64,000 nt of DNA, taken from contig NZ_CP076134.1 of NCBI RefSeq assembly GCF_018736085.1, positions 2,118,501 through 2,182,500 of the forward strand, in the 5' to 3' direction. Positions 10,941-19,202 of this stretch are shown here, piece by piece; within the stretch, counting starts at the first letter, position 1; each line of letters opens with the position of its first letter. The position numbers were made by a program, and so were the translations under genes. The notes under the pieces are model-generated. The model was not told the origin of the DNA. It did not search any database and saw nothing but the letters and a program-made list of their open reading frames with translations. This stretch comes from Bradyrhizobium sediminis. GTDB lineage: Bacteria; Pseudomonadota; Alphaproteobacteria; Rhizobiales; Xanthobacteraceae.

Positions 10941-11447
10941 TCATCCTCCCGGCAGGGCGGCAACCAGTTGCAGGCCATTTCGCAGCGATTGATGACAGGC
11001 ATGACGCCAATCGCCCGATATCCGAAGACCCATAGGGCAAAAAAGCCGCGTTGTGCAGTCCCTTGACAACGCCAGCTTGGTGCTTCGCAGGCGCGGCTGT
11101 CACACTGCGTACATATGCCGTGACGCAGAAGATTCGAGTTCCGGCATTGACCGGTATCAATCGTTGCATGGCTGGCGGTGCCGCCGTTCCGCCGCGTTTC
11201 AGCCCAGTGCCAGGAACTTCCTGCAGCGAAGAAACTGGGCTCGGAAAGGCGGCCACCACAATCAAAACTGTCGTCGCCCGGCTTGATATACGGCCCGGAG
11301 AGATGGGTAACGGGTGTTCGGAGACATGGGTAACACATGGTGGCATGGATTGGCCTTCCAAAAAGGGGAAGCGCGAGCAGGTGCTTCGAAAGGAGAAGGT
11401 CCTAGCCCGATCTTCGCGAGGGTTGTGCCCAGCCCCTTGCTCCCGCT
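10941..11447. other. 507-bp interval without a supported gene; left border of the accessory island
   Basis: No open frame here looks like a protein. Near 11300-11340 two imperfect copies of a GAGA(CA)TGGGTAAC motif occur about 22 bp apart. I recall similar sequence at the ends of rhizobial insertion elements, so this may be the scar of an older insertion at the island border. That link is weak. Confidence 0.35.
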
Positions 11448-13958
11448 ATGTTGCCGCTCATGGGGGAATCCAGAAATAGCGAAGCCGTTGAAGCGTTTAT
11501 ACGGCGCTGGCAGGGCCGCGAGGGCGGCCAGGAGCGGGCCAATTACGTCTCCTTCCTCAACGAATTGATCGCGCTCCTGGGATTGCCGCCGCCGGACCCG
11601 GCCGACGCCACCCATGAGAACAACGATTACGTGTTCGAGCGCGCGGTCCGGAAGCACAAGGACGAAGGCGATTCACAGGGCCGCATCGACCTCTACAAGA
11701 AGAACAGCTTCGTTCTCGAAGCCAAGCAGAGCCGCCTGAAAGGCGTCAAGAAAGTCGCCGGCCAGAACGACCTGTTCACCGCTGACGTTCCCGAAGAATC
11801 GCGCGGCCGCCGCGGCGCCGATCGCGCCTGGGACGTGCTGATGCTCAACGCCAAGCGTCAGGCAGAGGAATACGCCCGCGCGCTGCCGACCTCGCACGGC
11901 TGGCCGCCGTTCATCCTCGTCTGCGACGTCGGGCATTGCATCGAGGTCTACGCCGACTTCTCCGGGCAGGGAAAGAACTATACCCAGTTCCCGGACCGCC
12001 AGACTTTTCGCATCTATCTGGAAGACCTCCGCATCGACGAGGTCTGTGAACGTCTGCGGCAAATCTGGCTTCATCCCGAAACGCTCGATCCGGCGCAGGC
12101 CTCGGCGAAGGTCACGCGCGACATCGCCAGGCGTCTCGCGCAGGTGTCGCTGGCGCTGGAGAAGAAGAACTATCCCGCGCCTGATGTGGCGATGTTCCTG
12201 ATGCGCTGCCTGTTCACGATGTTCGCCGAGGACGTCGGCCTGCTGCCGGAGAAATCCTTCAAGGAAGTGCTGGAGGAATGCGAGAAGAACCCGGAAGCCT
12301 TCACTCACGATGTCGGCCAGCTCTGGGAAGCGATGGACCTCGGCACTTGGGCGCACGTGCTCAAGACCAAGGTGAAGAAATTCAACGGCGAATTCTTCCG
12401 CAATCACGCGGCGCTGCCGCTCGGTCGCGAGGAAATCGGCGAGCTGCGGCAGGCCGCGAGCTACACCTGGAAGGAGGTCGATCCCTCGATCTTCGGCACG
12501 CTCGTCGAACAGGCGCTCGATCCCGAAGAGCGCAAGCGCCTTGGCGCGCACTATACCCCACGCGCTTATGTTGAGCGCCTGGTGGTCGCGACCATCATCG
12601 AGCCATTGCGCGAAGATTGGCGCAACGTGCAGGCCACGGCGGAAACCAAACGCGCCTCCGGCGATCTCAAAGGCGCGGCGGCCGAGGTGCAGGCGTTTCA
12701 CGACAAGCTGTGCGAAACCCGGGTGCTCGATCCCGCCTGCGGCACCGGCAACTTCCTCTACGTCTCCCTCGAATTGATGAAGCGCCTGGAAGGCGAAGTG
12801 CTGGAAGCGCTGCTCGACCTCGGCGGCCAGGAAGCCTTGCGCGGGCTTGGTTCGCACAGCGTCGACCCGCATCAGTTTCTCGGCCTCGAAATCAATCCGC
12901 GCGCGGCGGCGATTGCCGAACTGGTGCTCTGGATCGGCTATCTGCAATGGCACTTCCGCACCAAGGGCGCCGCACCGGAAGAACCGATCCTGCGCGCCTT
13001 CAGGAACATCCAGGTCAAGAACGCGGTGCTGACATGGGATGGCAGCCCGATCCCGCGAATCGTTGATGGCAAGGAAACCTATCCGAATGCGCGACGGCCG
13101 GAATGGCCGACGGCGGAGTTCATCGTTGGCAATCCGCCATTCATAGGCAAAGGATCATTTCTGCGAGCAGCATTGGGGAATGCGCAAGTTGAAGCACTTT
13201 GGCAAGCAAACTCAAGCATGAATGAATCTGCGGACTTTGTTCTCTTTTGGTGGGACCGGGCAGCCGAACTCTTGACGCGCAAGGGCACGGCACTTCGCAG
13301 ATTCGGCCTTGTTACAACAAATTCCATCACTCAAGTGTTCAATCGAAAAGTGATGGAACGGCACTTCAAGTCCAGCAAGCCTGTTTCACTTGTTATGGCT
13401 ATACCGGACCACCCTTGGACAAAAGCAACCCGAGACGCTGCGTCTGTTCGTATCGCGATGACGGTTGTCGATGCCGGATCGAAGGAAGGTCTCTTGGAAG
13501 AAGTCGTTCACGAGGAGAGCCTTGATACAGACGCTCCAAAGATCGACTTGAAGCTAAGCCTTGGTCACATCAACTCTGATCTAACGATTGGTTCAGACGT
13601 AACAACCGCGAAACCTCTCAGAGCTAATGCAGAGCTGTCCTCCAACGGCGTTATGCTTGCCGGGGCTGGGTTCATCATCACTCCGTCAGAGGCTGAACAT
13701 CTCGGCCTTGGACGGCGTGCCGAGCTAGAGAAGCACATTCGCGACTATCGCAATGGGCGCGACTTGGCGAGTCGTCCGCGCGGAGTAAAGGTAATTGATC
13801 TGTACGGACTTGCCGTAGAGGAGGTCCGTACAAAATTTCCGGAAGTGTACCAACACGTTGTGACGACGGTGAAGCCAGAACGTGATTCCAATCGCGATGC
13901 CGGCTTCCGAGACAGGTGGTGGATTTTTGGACGTCCTAGTACCCACTATCCGAAGTGA
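11448..13958 (+). CDS. MmeI-like type IIG/IIL restriction-modification enzyme, N-terminal part (interrupted by IS630)
   Basis: Domains in order: a nuclease with D81-X9-E91-A-K93, the exact spacing of the MmeI D-X9-EXK site; a helical spacer; and a gamma-class N6-adenine methyltransferase with motif I DPACGTGNFLY (about 428-438) and motif IV NPPF (562-565). The target-recognition region begins but is cut after WWIFGRPST. The final residues HYPK and the stop come from the inserted element, so 832-833 residues are native. Such single-chain enzymes both methylate and cut DNA. The separated 3' part is at 15071-16027. Sequence after ~13,130 is more AT-rich. ATG at 11448 and 11460 are both possible starts. 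Confidence 0.85.
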   Translation: MLPLMGESRNSEAVEAFIRRWQGREGGQERANYVSFLNELIALLGLPPPDPADATHENNDYVFERAVRKHKDEGDSQGRIDLYKKNSFVLEAKQSRLKGVKKVAGQNDLFTADVPEESRGRRGADRAWDVLMLNAKRQAEEYARALPTSHGWPPFILVCDVGHCIEVYADFSGQGKNYTQFPDRQTFRIYLEDLRIDEVCERLRQIWLHPETLDPAQASAKVTRDIARRLAQVSLALEKKNYPAPDVAMFLMRCLFTMFAEDVGLLPEKSFKEVLEECEKNPEAFTHDVGQLWEAMDLGTWAHVLKTKVKKFNGEFFRNHAALPLGREEIGELRQAASYTWKEVDPSIFGTLVEQALDPEERKRLGAHYTPRAYVERLVVATIIEPLREDWRNVQATAETKRASGDLKGAAAEVQAFHDKLCETRVLDPACGTGNFLYVSLELMKRLEGEVLEALLDLGGQEALRGLGSHSVDPHQFLGLEINPRAAAIAELVLWIGYLQWHFRTKGAAPEEPILRAFRNIQVKNAVLTWDGSPIPRIVDGKETYPNARRPEWPTAEFIVGNPPFIGKGSFLRAALGNAQVEALWQANSSMNESADFVLFWWDRAAELLTRKGTALRRFGLVTTNSITQVFNRKVMERHFKSSKPVSLVMAIPDHPWTKATRDAASVRIAMTVVDAGSKEGLLEEVVHEESLDTDAPKIDLKLSLGHINSDLTIGSDVTTAKPLRANAELSSNGVMLAGAGFIITPSEAEHLGLGRRAELEKHIRDYRNGRDLASRPRGVKVIDLYGLAVEEVRTKFPEVYQHVVTTVKPERDSNRDAGFRDRWWIFGRPSTHYPK
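13940..13941. repeat. TA target-site duplication, left copy
   Basis: TA at 13940-13941 and TA at 15082-15083 flank the element. Removing the element plus one TA restores CTAGTACTAG, a palindrome centred on TA, and a continuous reading frame. TA duplication, often at CTAG-like sites, is characteristic of IS630/Tc1-mariner elements. Confidence 0.85.
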
Positions 13959-15081
13959 CTGAGTCATATTTGCACTATCGTGCGGCGTTGCGGCGTGATT
14001 CAAGATGGCATGATAAGCGATGCCATGAAAGTCCGGCTGCGGCCGGGAGATCGCGCGATCCTTGAAGCGCGGTTGCGCGCCGGCAGCACCGAGCAGCGGC
14101 AGCTGTTGCGGATACGGATCGTGTTGGAGGCGGCCGGCGGGCACGCGACACGGGAGATCGCCCGCGAGCTGGAGACGACGCCGACCACGGTCAGCTTGTG
14201 GCGTATCCGTTACGCGCGCGAAGGCCTTGATGGGCTGGAGGATCGGCTGCGGTCCGGCACCCCGCCGATCTACGACGAGGCGACCGACCAGCGCATTCGC
14301 AAGGTTCTCGACCAGCCGCCGCCCAAGGGTTTTGCACGCTGGAACGGGCCACTGATCGCGCGGGCTTTGGGCGACGTCGATGTGCAGTATGTTTGGCGAT
14401 CGCTGCGCAAGCAGAAGATCGATCTGGCCGGACGCAAAAGCTGGTGCGAGAGCAACGACCCGGATTTTGCGGCAAAGGCCGCCGATGTGGTCGGCCTCTA
14501 TCTGGCGCCGCCGAAGAACGCGATCGTCCTGTGCGTCGATGAGAAACCGTCGATCCAGGCACTTGAACGGGCGCAGGGTTACTTGAAACTGCCGAACGGG
14601 CGCGCCCTGACCGGGCAAAGCCACGACTACAAGCGGCATGGCACGACAACCCTGTTTGCCGCCTTTGAGGTCGCCACTGGCAAGGTCCGGGCCACACACA
14701 AGAAACGCCGTCGCCGCAAGGAATTCCTCGACTTCATGGATGACGTCGTCGCCGCCTATCCAAAGGCACGGCTCAAGGTCATCCTCGACAATCTGAATAC
14801 GCACCAGAAGAACGACGAATGGCTGAAACGCCACCCGCTTGTGACATTCCACTTTACGCCGACACGCGCCTCGTGGCTCAATCAGGTCGAGGGCTGGTTC
14901 TCCATCTTGCAGGGCCAGTCGCTGACCGGCGCATCATTCACCTCGGTCGAGCAACTCAAGCAGCACATTAATGCCTTCGTCAAAGCCTACAACAAACATG
15001 CGGAGCCGTTCATCTGGACAAAATCCAAAGTCCACCAGCGCCGCGTCAAAGGACGCCGTCTTAGTGACTTATGATTCCGGG
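13942..15081 (+). mobile_element. IS630-family insertion sequence, 1,140 bp
   Basis: The element is bounded by TA duplications and by imperfect terminal inverted repeats. The left end begins CCCACTATCCGAAGTGACTG; the complement of the right end begins CCCGGAATCATAAGTCACTA. About 16 of the first 24 positions match. It carries one transposase gene that fills nearly the whole element. It sits inside the MmeI-like gene in the same orientation. The transposase frame is intact, so the insertion may be recent. Confidence 0.9.
13980..15074 (+). CDS. IS630-family DDE transposase
   Basis: The product is 364 residues from a GTG at 13980, or 349 from the ATG at 14025. An N-terminal helix-turn-helix (TREIARELETTPTTVSLWR) precedes a DDE domain. 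The first Asp is in CVDEKPSIQA, the second in LDNLNTH and the Glu in WLNQVEGWFSI, all in the IS630 pattern. No frameshift is seen. Its TGA stop overlaps an ATG (ATGA at 15071-15074) that reads into the 3' part of the interrupted restriction gene. Confidence 0.95.
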   Translation: MRRCGVIQDGMISDAMKVRLRPGDRAILEARLRAGSTEQRQLLRIRIVLEAAGGHATREIARELETTPTTVSLWRIRYAREGLDGLEDRLRSGTPPIYDEATDQRIRKVLDQPPPKGFARWNGPLIARALGDVDVQYVWRSLRKQKIDLAGRKSWCESNDPDFAAKAADVVGLYLAPPKNAIVLCVDEKPSIQALERAQGYLKLPNGRALTGQSHDYKRHGTTTLFAAFEVATGKVRATHKKRRRRKEFLDFMDDVVAAYPKARLKVILDNLNTHQKNDEWLKRHPLVTFHFTPTRASWLNQVEGWFSILQGQSLTGASFTSVEQLKQHINAFVKAYNKHAEPFIWTKSKVHQRRVKGRRLSDL

Positions 15082-16027
15082 TACTAGAACTGAATTACGG
15101 CCAGCTCTTCAGGGCCTAGCACGATACATTGCGACCGTGGAAACGACGAAACACCGGACGTTCCAATTCTTGGATATCGGAGTCCTTCCGGATCACATGC
15201 TGATCGCAATTGCTACCGATGATGCAGCAAACCTTGGGATTCTCTCCTCCCGTATTCACGTTGTTTGGTCACTTCGCGCGGGCGGTTGGCTCGGCGTTGG
15301 CAATGATCCGCGCTATTCGAAATCCCGCTGCTTCGATCCCTTTCCCTTTCCCGAAGCCAACAATATCCAGAAGCAGAAAATCCGCGTCATCGCCGAAGAA
15401 CTCGACGCTCATCGCAAGCGCGTGCTGGCCGAACATCCGCATCTGACATTGACCGGGCTCTACAACGTGCTGGAGATGTTGCGCGCCGGAATTAAACCGG
15501 ATGCTCTCGACGAGCGCGACCGCAAGATTTTCGACGACGGCCTCGTGCTGATCATGAAGGAACTGCACGACAAACTCGATGTCGCGGTGGCCGAGGCCTA
15601 TGGCTGGCTCGCCGATCTCTCCGACGACGAAATTCTGGCGCGGCTGGTGGCGCTGAACAAGCAGCGGTCCGAGGAGGAAAAGCGCGGACAGGTGCGCTGG
15701 CTGCGGCCGGACTACCAGATTCCCCGCTTCGCCAAGGGCGTCGACAAGCAGGCGGCCAAAGAGGAGGGCGCGCAGGTCGCAGCCGAACTCATCGCCGTCG
15801 TTGAGCAGAAGCCGACGTTCCCGAGCGGCGCGGTGGAACAGACCGCCGCCGTATTCGCGGCGCTGGCCGCCGCCAGCGGTACGCTCGACGCGAAAGGGCT
15901 CGCGGCGCAGTTCAAGCGAACCAAGACCACCGAAAAGAAGGTCGGCGAGGTGCTCGCCTCGTTGGCGCGGCTTGGTTACGTCACGTCGGAAGACGGCAAG
16001 ACGTTTGCGCTGCGGCGGGTGGCGTAG
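15071..16027 (+). CDS. MmeI-like restriction-modification enzyme, C-terminal part (start supplied by the IS end)
   Basis: The native sequence resumes at 15082-15084 with T-R-T-E-L-R-P and runs through the remaining target-recognition domain, ending in a helical, Lys/Glu-rich part and a winged-helix-like tail (TEKKVGEVLASLARLGYV). It is in frame with the 5' part once the element is removed; the joined product would be about 1,146 residues. The ATG at 15071 lies in the element's right end. If used, it gives a 318-residue protein whose first three residues, and part of the fourth codon, derive from the element. Alone it has no nuclease or methyltransferase domain. Confidence 0.8.
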   Translation: MIPGTRTELRPALQGLARYIATVETTKHRTFQFLDIGVLPDHMLIAIATDDAANLGILSSRIHVVWSLRAGGWLGVGNDPRYSKSRCFDPFPFPEANNIQKQKIRVIAEELDAHRKRVLAEHPHLTLTGLYNVLEMLRAGIKPDALDERDRKIFDDGLVLIMKELHDKLDVAVAEAYGWLADLSDDEILARLVALNKQRSEEEKRGQVRWLRPDYQIPRFAKGVDKQAAKEEGAQVAAELIAVVEQKPTFPSGAVEQTAAVFAALAAASGTLDAKGLAAQFKRTKTTEKKVGEVLASLARLGYVTSEDGKTFALRRVA

Positions 16028-16095
16028 GGCATGCTTAACCTCGCATAAGACCTAGTACTCGTAGACCATTAAGATTCTTGGGAGCAAGTGATCGA

Positions 16096-17862
16096 ATGAG
16101 CGAATTGAAAACATGCTTCAAGCGCGTCGACTACGATTTGGCAGGTTTGCTTCATTATCTCGATATCGGCGATATAGGTTTGCCAGACATTCAGCGCCCA
16201 TTCGTATGGTCAAATGCAAAGGTGCGGGACCTCTTCGATTCGATGTATCGCGGCTTCCCGGTCGGATACTTCCTCTTCTGGGAGAATGTCCAAGCCAATG
16301 GCGCGAAGCAAATTGGGGTTGGGGATAAGCAGCATGCAGTCCCATCTCGTCTGATCGTCGATGGTCAGCAGCGACTGACCTCCCTTTATGCGGTCTTCCG
16401 CGGAAAAAAAGTGCTGGACGATGACTACAGGGAAAGACTCATCGAGATCGCGTTTCGCCCGCGGGACGGACGATTTGAGGTCGCTGACGCTGCCACCCGC
16501 CGCGATCCTGAGTGGATTCCCAACATTTCGGATCTTTGGGCTTCGGGCAAATCCAGCTACCAGATGGTCAAGGGATTTTTGAGTAGCCTTCAAGAGAAAA
16601 CAGCGCTCTCAGAGGACGAAGAAGAGCACATCAGTCACAATTTGGATCGGCTCTTTGACTTACTGAAGTATCCTTTTACGGCATTGGAGATTGCATCAAC
16701 CGTCGACGAAGAGCAAGTCGCGGATATTTTTGTTCGCATCAACAGCGAAGGGGTTAAGCTCAACCAAGCCGATTTTATATTAACATTGCTATCTGTCTTT
16801 TGGGACAAGGGTCGTGCCGACCTCGAGGATTTTTGTCGAGCATCCAGGCAGGCTCCGACCGGTGGCGGAAATGCATCTCCCTTTAATCATTTTATCGAGC
16901 CTGACCCGGACCAGTTGCTCAGAGTTTCAGTGGCATTAGGTTTTGAACGGGGTCGTCTCAAGAGCGTTTATCAAGTCCTGCGAGGAAAGGATCTCGATAC
17001 CGGCGTCTTTTCTGTTGAACGAAGGGATGCGCAGTTCAAGATTTTGCAAGAAACCCAAGCGGATGTTCTGAACCTGACGCATTGGCACCAGTTCTTGAGC
17101 GCCTTGATAGGCGCGGGGTTTCGCAGCGGTGAAATGATATCTTCGCAGAATGCGCTGCTCTATGCTTATGCTTTCTATTTGATCGGGCGCCTGAAATATA
17201 AGGCTCCGGAACACAAACTTCAAAAGGCAATTGGACGATGGTTCTTTTTTTCCAGCCTCACCGGTCGTTACACGAGTTCGCCGGAAACGGTGATGGATGG
17301 CGACCTCAATCGCTTGAAGAATCTCACCGATGGTGACGCATTTCTCTCGATATTGAATAACCTGATGGAGAATGAGCTAACAAATGATTTTTGGACCACG
17401 ACGTTGCCGGCGGCACTCGAAAGTTCATCGGCGCGCAATCCAGAATTGTTTGCGTTCGTTGCCGCGCAAAATCGTTTAGGAGCTCCGGTTCTATTCTCGC
17501 ATAAGAAGATTAGTGACCTGATTGACCCAGCGTTGAGAACGAAGAAGAAGTCATTGGAACGGCATCACTTGTTCCCCCGCGCATGGCTTGAGAAGGCGGG
17601 CGAAAAAGACCTCAAGGTGATCAATCAGATGGCGAATTATGCGTTGCTCGAATGGCCGGAGAATATATCCATCAGCGACGATCCTCCCAGCAAATACGTC
17701 AATGAAATTCGCCAACGCTTTGAGGCAAGTGAGTGGAAGCGCATGAGCGAGATGCATGCGCTACCTGAAGCATGGGAGACAATGTCCTACGAATCGTTTC
17801 TAAAAGCCCGAAGAGGGTTGATGGCTTCGGTTATTAGGCGGGGTTTCGAGACCTTGCAGTAG
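16096..17862 (+). CDS. DUF262/HNH protein, GmrSD-like (defence-type nuclease)
   Basis: The product is 588 residues. The N-terminal DUF262 (ParB/sulfiredoxin-like NTPase) domain shows QRPFVW (33-38), DGQQRLTSLY (89-98) and FVRINSEGVKLNQAD (from ~212). The C-terminal part has an HNH-type motif RHHLFPRAWLEK near 487-499 followed by INQMANYALL. This matches the GmrSD type IV restriction family, which uses nucleotide hydrolysis to cut modified phage DNA. A GGAG ribosome site lies just before 16096. Base composition is clearly more AT-rich than the flanking core genes, suggesting acquisition. It follows the restriction gene by 68 bp on the same strand. Confidence 0.85.
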   Translation: MSELKTCFKRVDYDLAGLLHYLDIGDIGLPDIQRPFVWSNAKVRDLFDSMYRGFPVGYFLFWENVQANGAKQIGVGDKQHAVPSRLIVDGQQRLTSLYAVFRGKKVLDDDYRERLIEIAFRPRDGRFEVADAATRRDPEWIPNISDLWASGKSSYQMVKGFLSSLQEKTALSEDEEEHISHNLDRLFDLLKYPFTALEIASTVDEEQVADIFVRINSEGVKLNQADFILTLLSVFWDKGRADLEDFCRASRQAPTGGGNASPFNHFIEPDPDQLLRVSVALGFERGRLKSVYQVLRGKDLDTGVFSVERRDAQFKILQETQADVLNLTHWHQFLSALIGAGFRSGEMISSQNALLYAYAFYLIGRLKYKAPEHKLQKAIGRWFFFSSLTGRYTSSPETVMDGDLNRLKNLTDGDAFLSILNNLMENELTNDFWTTTLPAALESSSARNPELFAFVAAQNRLGAPVLFSHKKISDLIDPALRTKKKSLERHHLFPRAWLEKAGEKDLKVINQMANYALLEWPENISISDDPPSKYVNEIRQRFEASEWKRMSEMHALPEAWETMSYESFLKARRGLMASVIRRGFETLQ

Positions 17863-17954
17863 GATAGGGCGTAATCCACTATCTGGAAGAACGGCGGATC
17901 ATCGATCGCCCCACAGACTACGGACCTGGCAAATAATTTGTCCAACCAATTCAA

Positions 17955-17995
17955 CAAGTCCACCCGATCGCCCGGTCAAGCCGGGCGACGACAGG
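17955..17995. repeat. Short intergenic palindrome, Bradyrhizobium type
   Basis: The region 17,965-17,990 contains GCCCGGTCAAGCCGGGCGAC, a GC-rich hairpin. Related sequence appears at 29,825-29,850 (TGTCAAGCCCGGCAATGACG) and at 40,421-40,562. These resemble the abundant dispersed intergenic repeats of this family. This copy sits at the right border of the accessory island. Confidence 0.5.
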
Positions 17996-18042
17996 TGAGC
18001 GTGAACTGCGCTCATTCTCACCCCCGCGCAGGAGATGGCGCC

Positions 18043-18477
18043 TCACGCCTTGCGCAACGCGAAATACGCGCCGCAGAACGCCATCGCCGCGCCGAGGCAC
18101 AGCGCGGCCAGACCTGCGAGCACGCCTGAGATCGACGGGATCGGGCTGGGGGCGGAGGCCGCCTGGCCCGCGCCCGCCAGCACCAGCACGCCGACCGCGA
18201 TCAGGAACTGCCGCATCCGCTGCGGGATTTGCCCCGATACGGCGCTGTCCATCAATGTCGCGGTGAAATAGCCGCCGGAGAAGCCGACGGTCGCAATCAG
18301 CCACCATGCGATGGCGGCTCCCGCGGGCATGAATTCTCTGATGTCGGAGCGCCACAGGCCGCCGAGGTCGAGGCCGTAGCGCGCGCCCAGCATGTGCACG
18401 GCGAGCGCCAGCAACACGCCGGAAATCATCGCGCCGGCGAGGATCAGACGGCGCGGAAAATAGGTCGTCTCGGCCAT
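18043..18477 (-). CDS. Small integral membrane protein, unknown function
   Basis: A 144-residue protein with four hydrophobic segments, roughly residues 10-35, 53-77, 90-107 and 117-140, separated by short charged loops. I do not recognise a family motif. I chose the ATG at 18477; the longer frame to 18513 adds 12 residues before the first conserved-looking stretch. It is divergent from the next gene, with 26 bp between starts, so both probably use the same small promoter region. Confidence 0.6.
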   Translation of the reverse strand: MAETTYFPRRLILAGAMISGVLLALAVHMLGARYGLDLGGLWRSDIREFMPAGAAIAWWLIATVGFSGGYFTATLMDSAVSGQIPQRMRQFLIAVGVLVLAGAGQAASAPSPIPSISGVLAGLAALCLGAAMAFCGAYFALRKA

Positions 18478-18503
18478 GGCTCGCTTGTAAGGTAAAGCCT
18501 GCG

Positions 18504-19157
18504 GTGCGCGCAAGCCGACGCAACCAGCTACGACCGGGATTTATCGAATTGCCAGAACCGCTCCAGGACCATCCAACGGCGTCGCAGGACGACGCTCCCG
18601 CCACCCGTTACGCCTACAAGGCGTCGCTGATCGGCAGTGCCCATCAATTCGAACTGACGGATGAGGGGCTTAAGTGGAAGGTCGGCAGCAGGTCCGGCGT
18701 CTGGCCCTATGCCGATATCACAGCGGTGCGTCTCACCTATCGGCCGATGTCGATGCAGCCGCGCCGCTTCCGCGCGGACATCGAACGCAAGGACCGTCAG
18801 CGCGTCGCCATCCTGTCGACCAGCTGGCAGACGGTGACATTGATGGCGCCGCAGGATCGGGAATATAGCGCTTTCATCGCCCAGCTGCATGAACGAATGA
18901 AACAGGCCGGCAGCAAGGCCGCGCTGATCGGCGGCATCAAACCCGGCCTCTACGCCGCAGGTGTCGCGCTGGTGGCGCTGGTCGCGGTCGCCATCACCGG
19001 GCTGCTCGCGCGCGCGATCGCTACCGGCGAATACGGCGGCGCCTTGTTCCTGGTCGGATTTGCCGCGCTGTTCGGCTGGCAGATCGGCGGCTTCATCCAG
19101 CGCAACCGGCCGCAGAGCTATACGTTCGACCATTTGCCGCAGGCGTTGCTGCCGTGA
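18504..19157 (+). CDS. Membrane-anchored protein of unknown function
   Basis: The product is up to 217 residues from a GTG at 18504. The first ~150 residues form a soluble domain rich in beta-type sequence (YKASLIGSAHQFELTDEGL, GVWPYADITAVRLTY). Two hydrophobic segments follow at about 151-172 and 178-193, with a short C-terminal tail. The layout suggests a PH-like cytoplasmic domain held at the membrane, but that is inference from the pattern only. The start is uncertain; a TTG at 18549 is an alternative. Confidence 0.6.
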   Translation: MRASRRNQLRPGFIELPEPLQDHPTASQDDAPATRYAYKASLIGSAHQFELTDEGLKWKVGSRSGVWPYADITAVRLTYRPMSMQPRRFRADIERKDRQRVAILSTSWQTVTLMAPQDREYSAFIAQLHERMKQAGSKAALIGGIKPGLYAAGVALVALVAVAITGLLARAIATGEYGGALFLVGFAALFGWQIGGFIQRNRPQSYTFDHLPQALLP

Positions 19158-19202
19158 CACCTGCTCCCGGCTGACACGATCGCCCGAGGTGACGTCCAAT
19201 TG

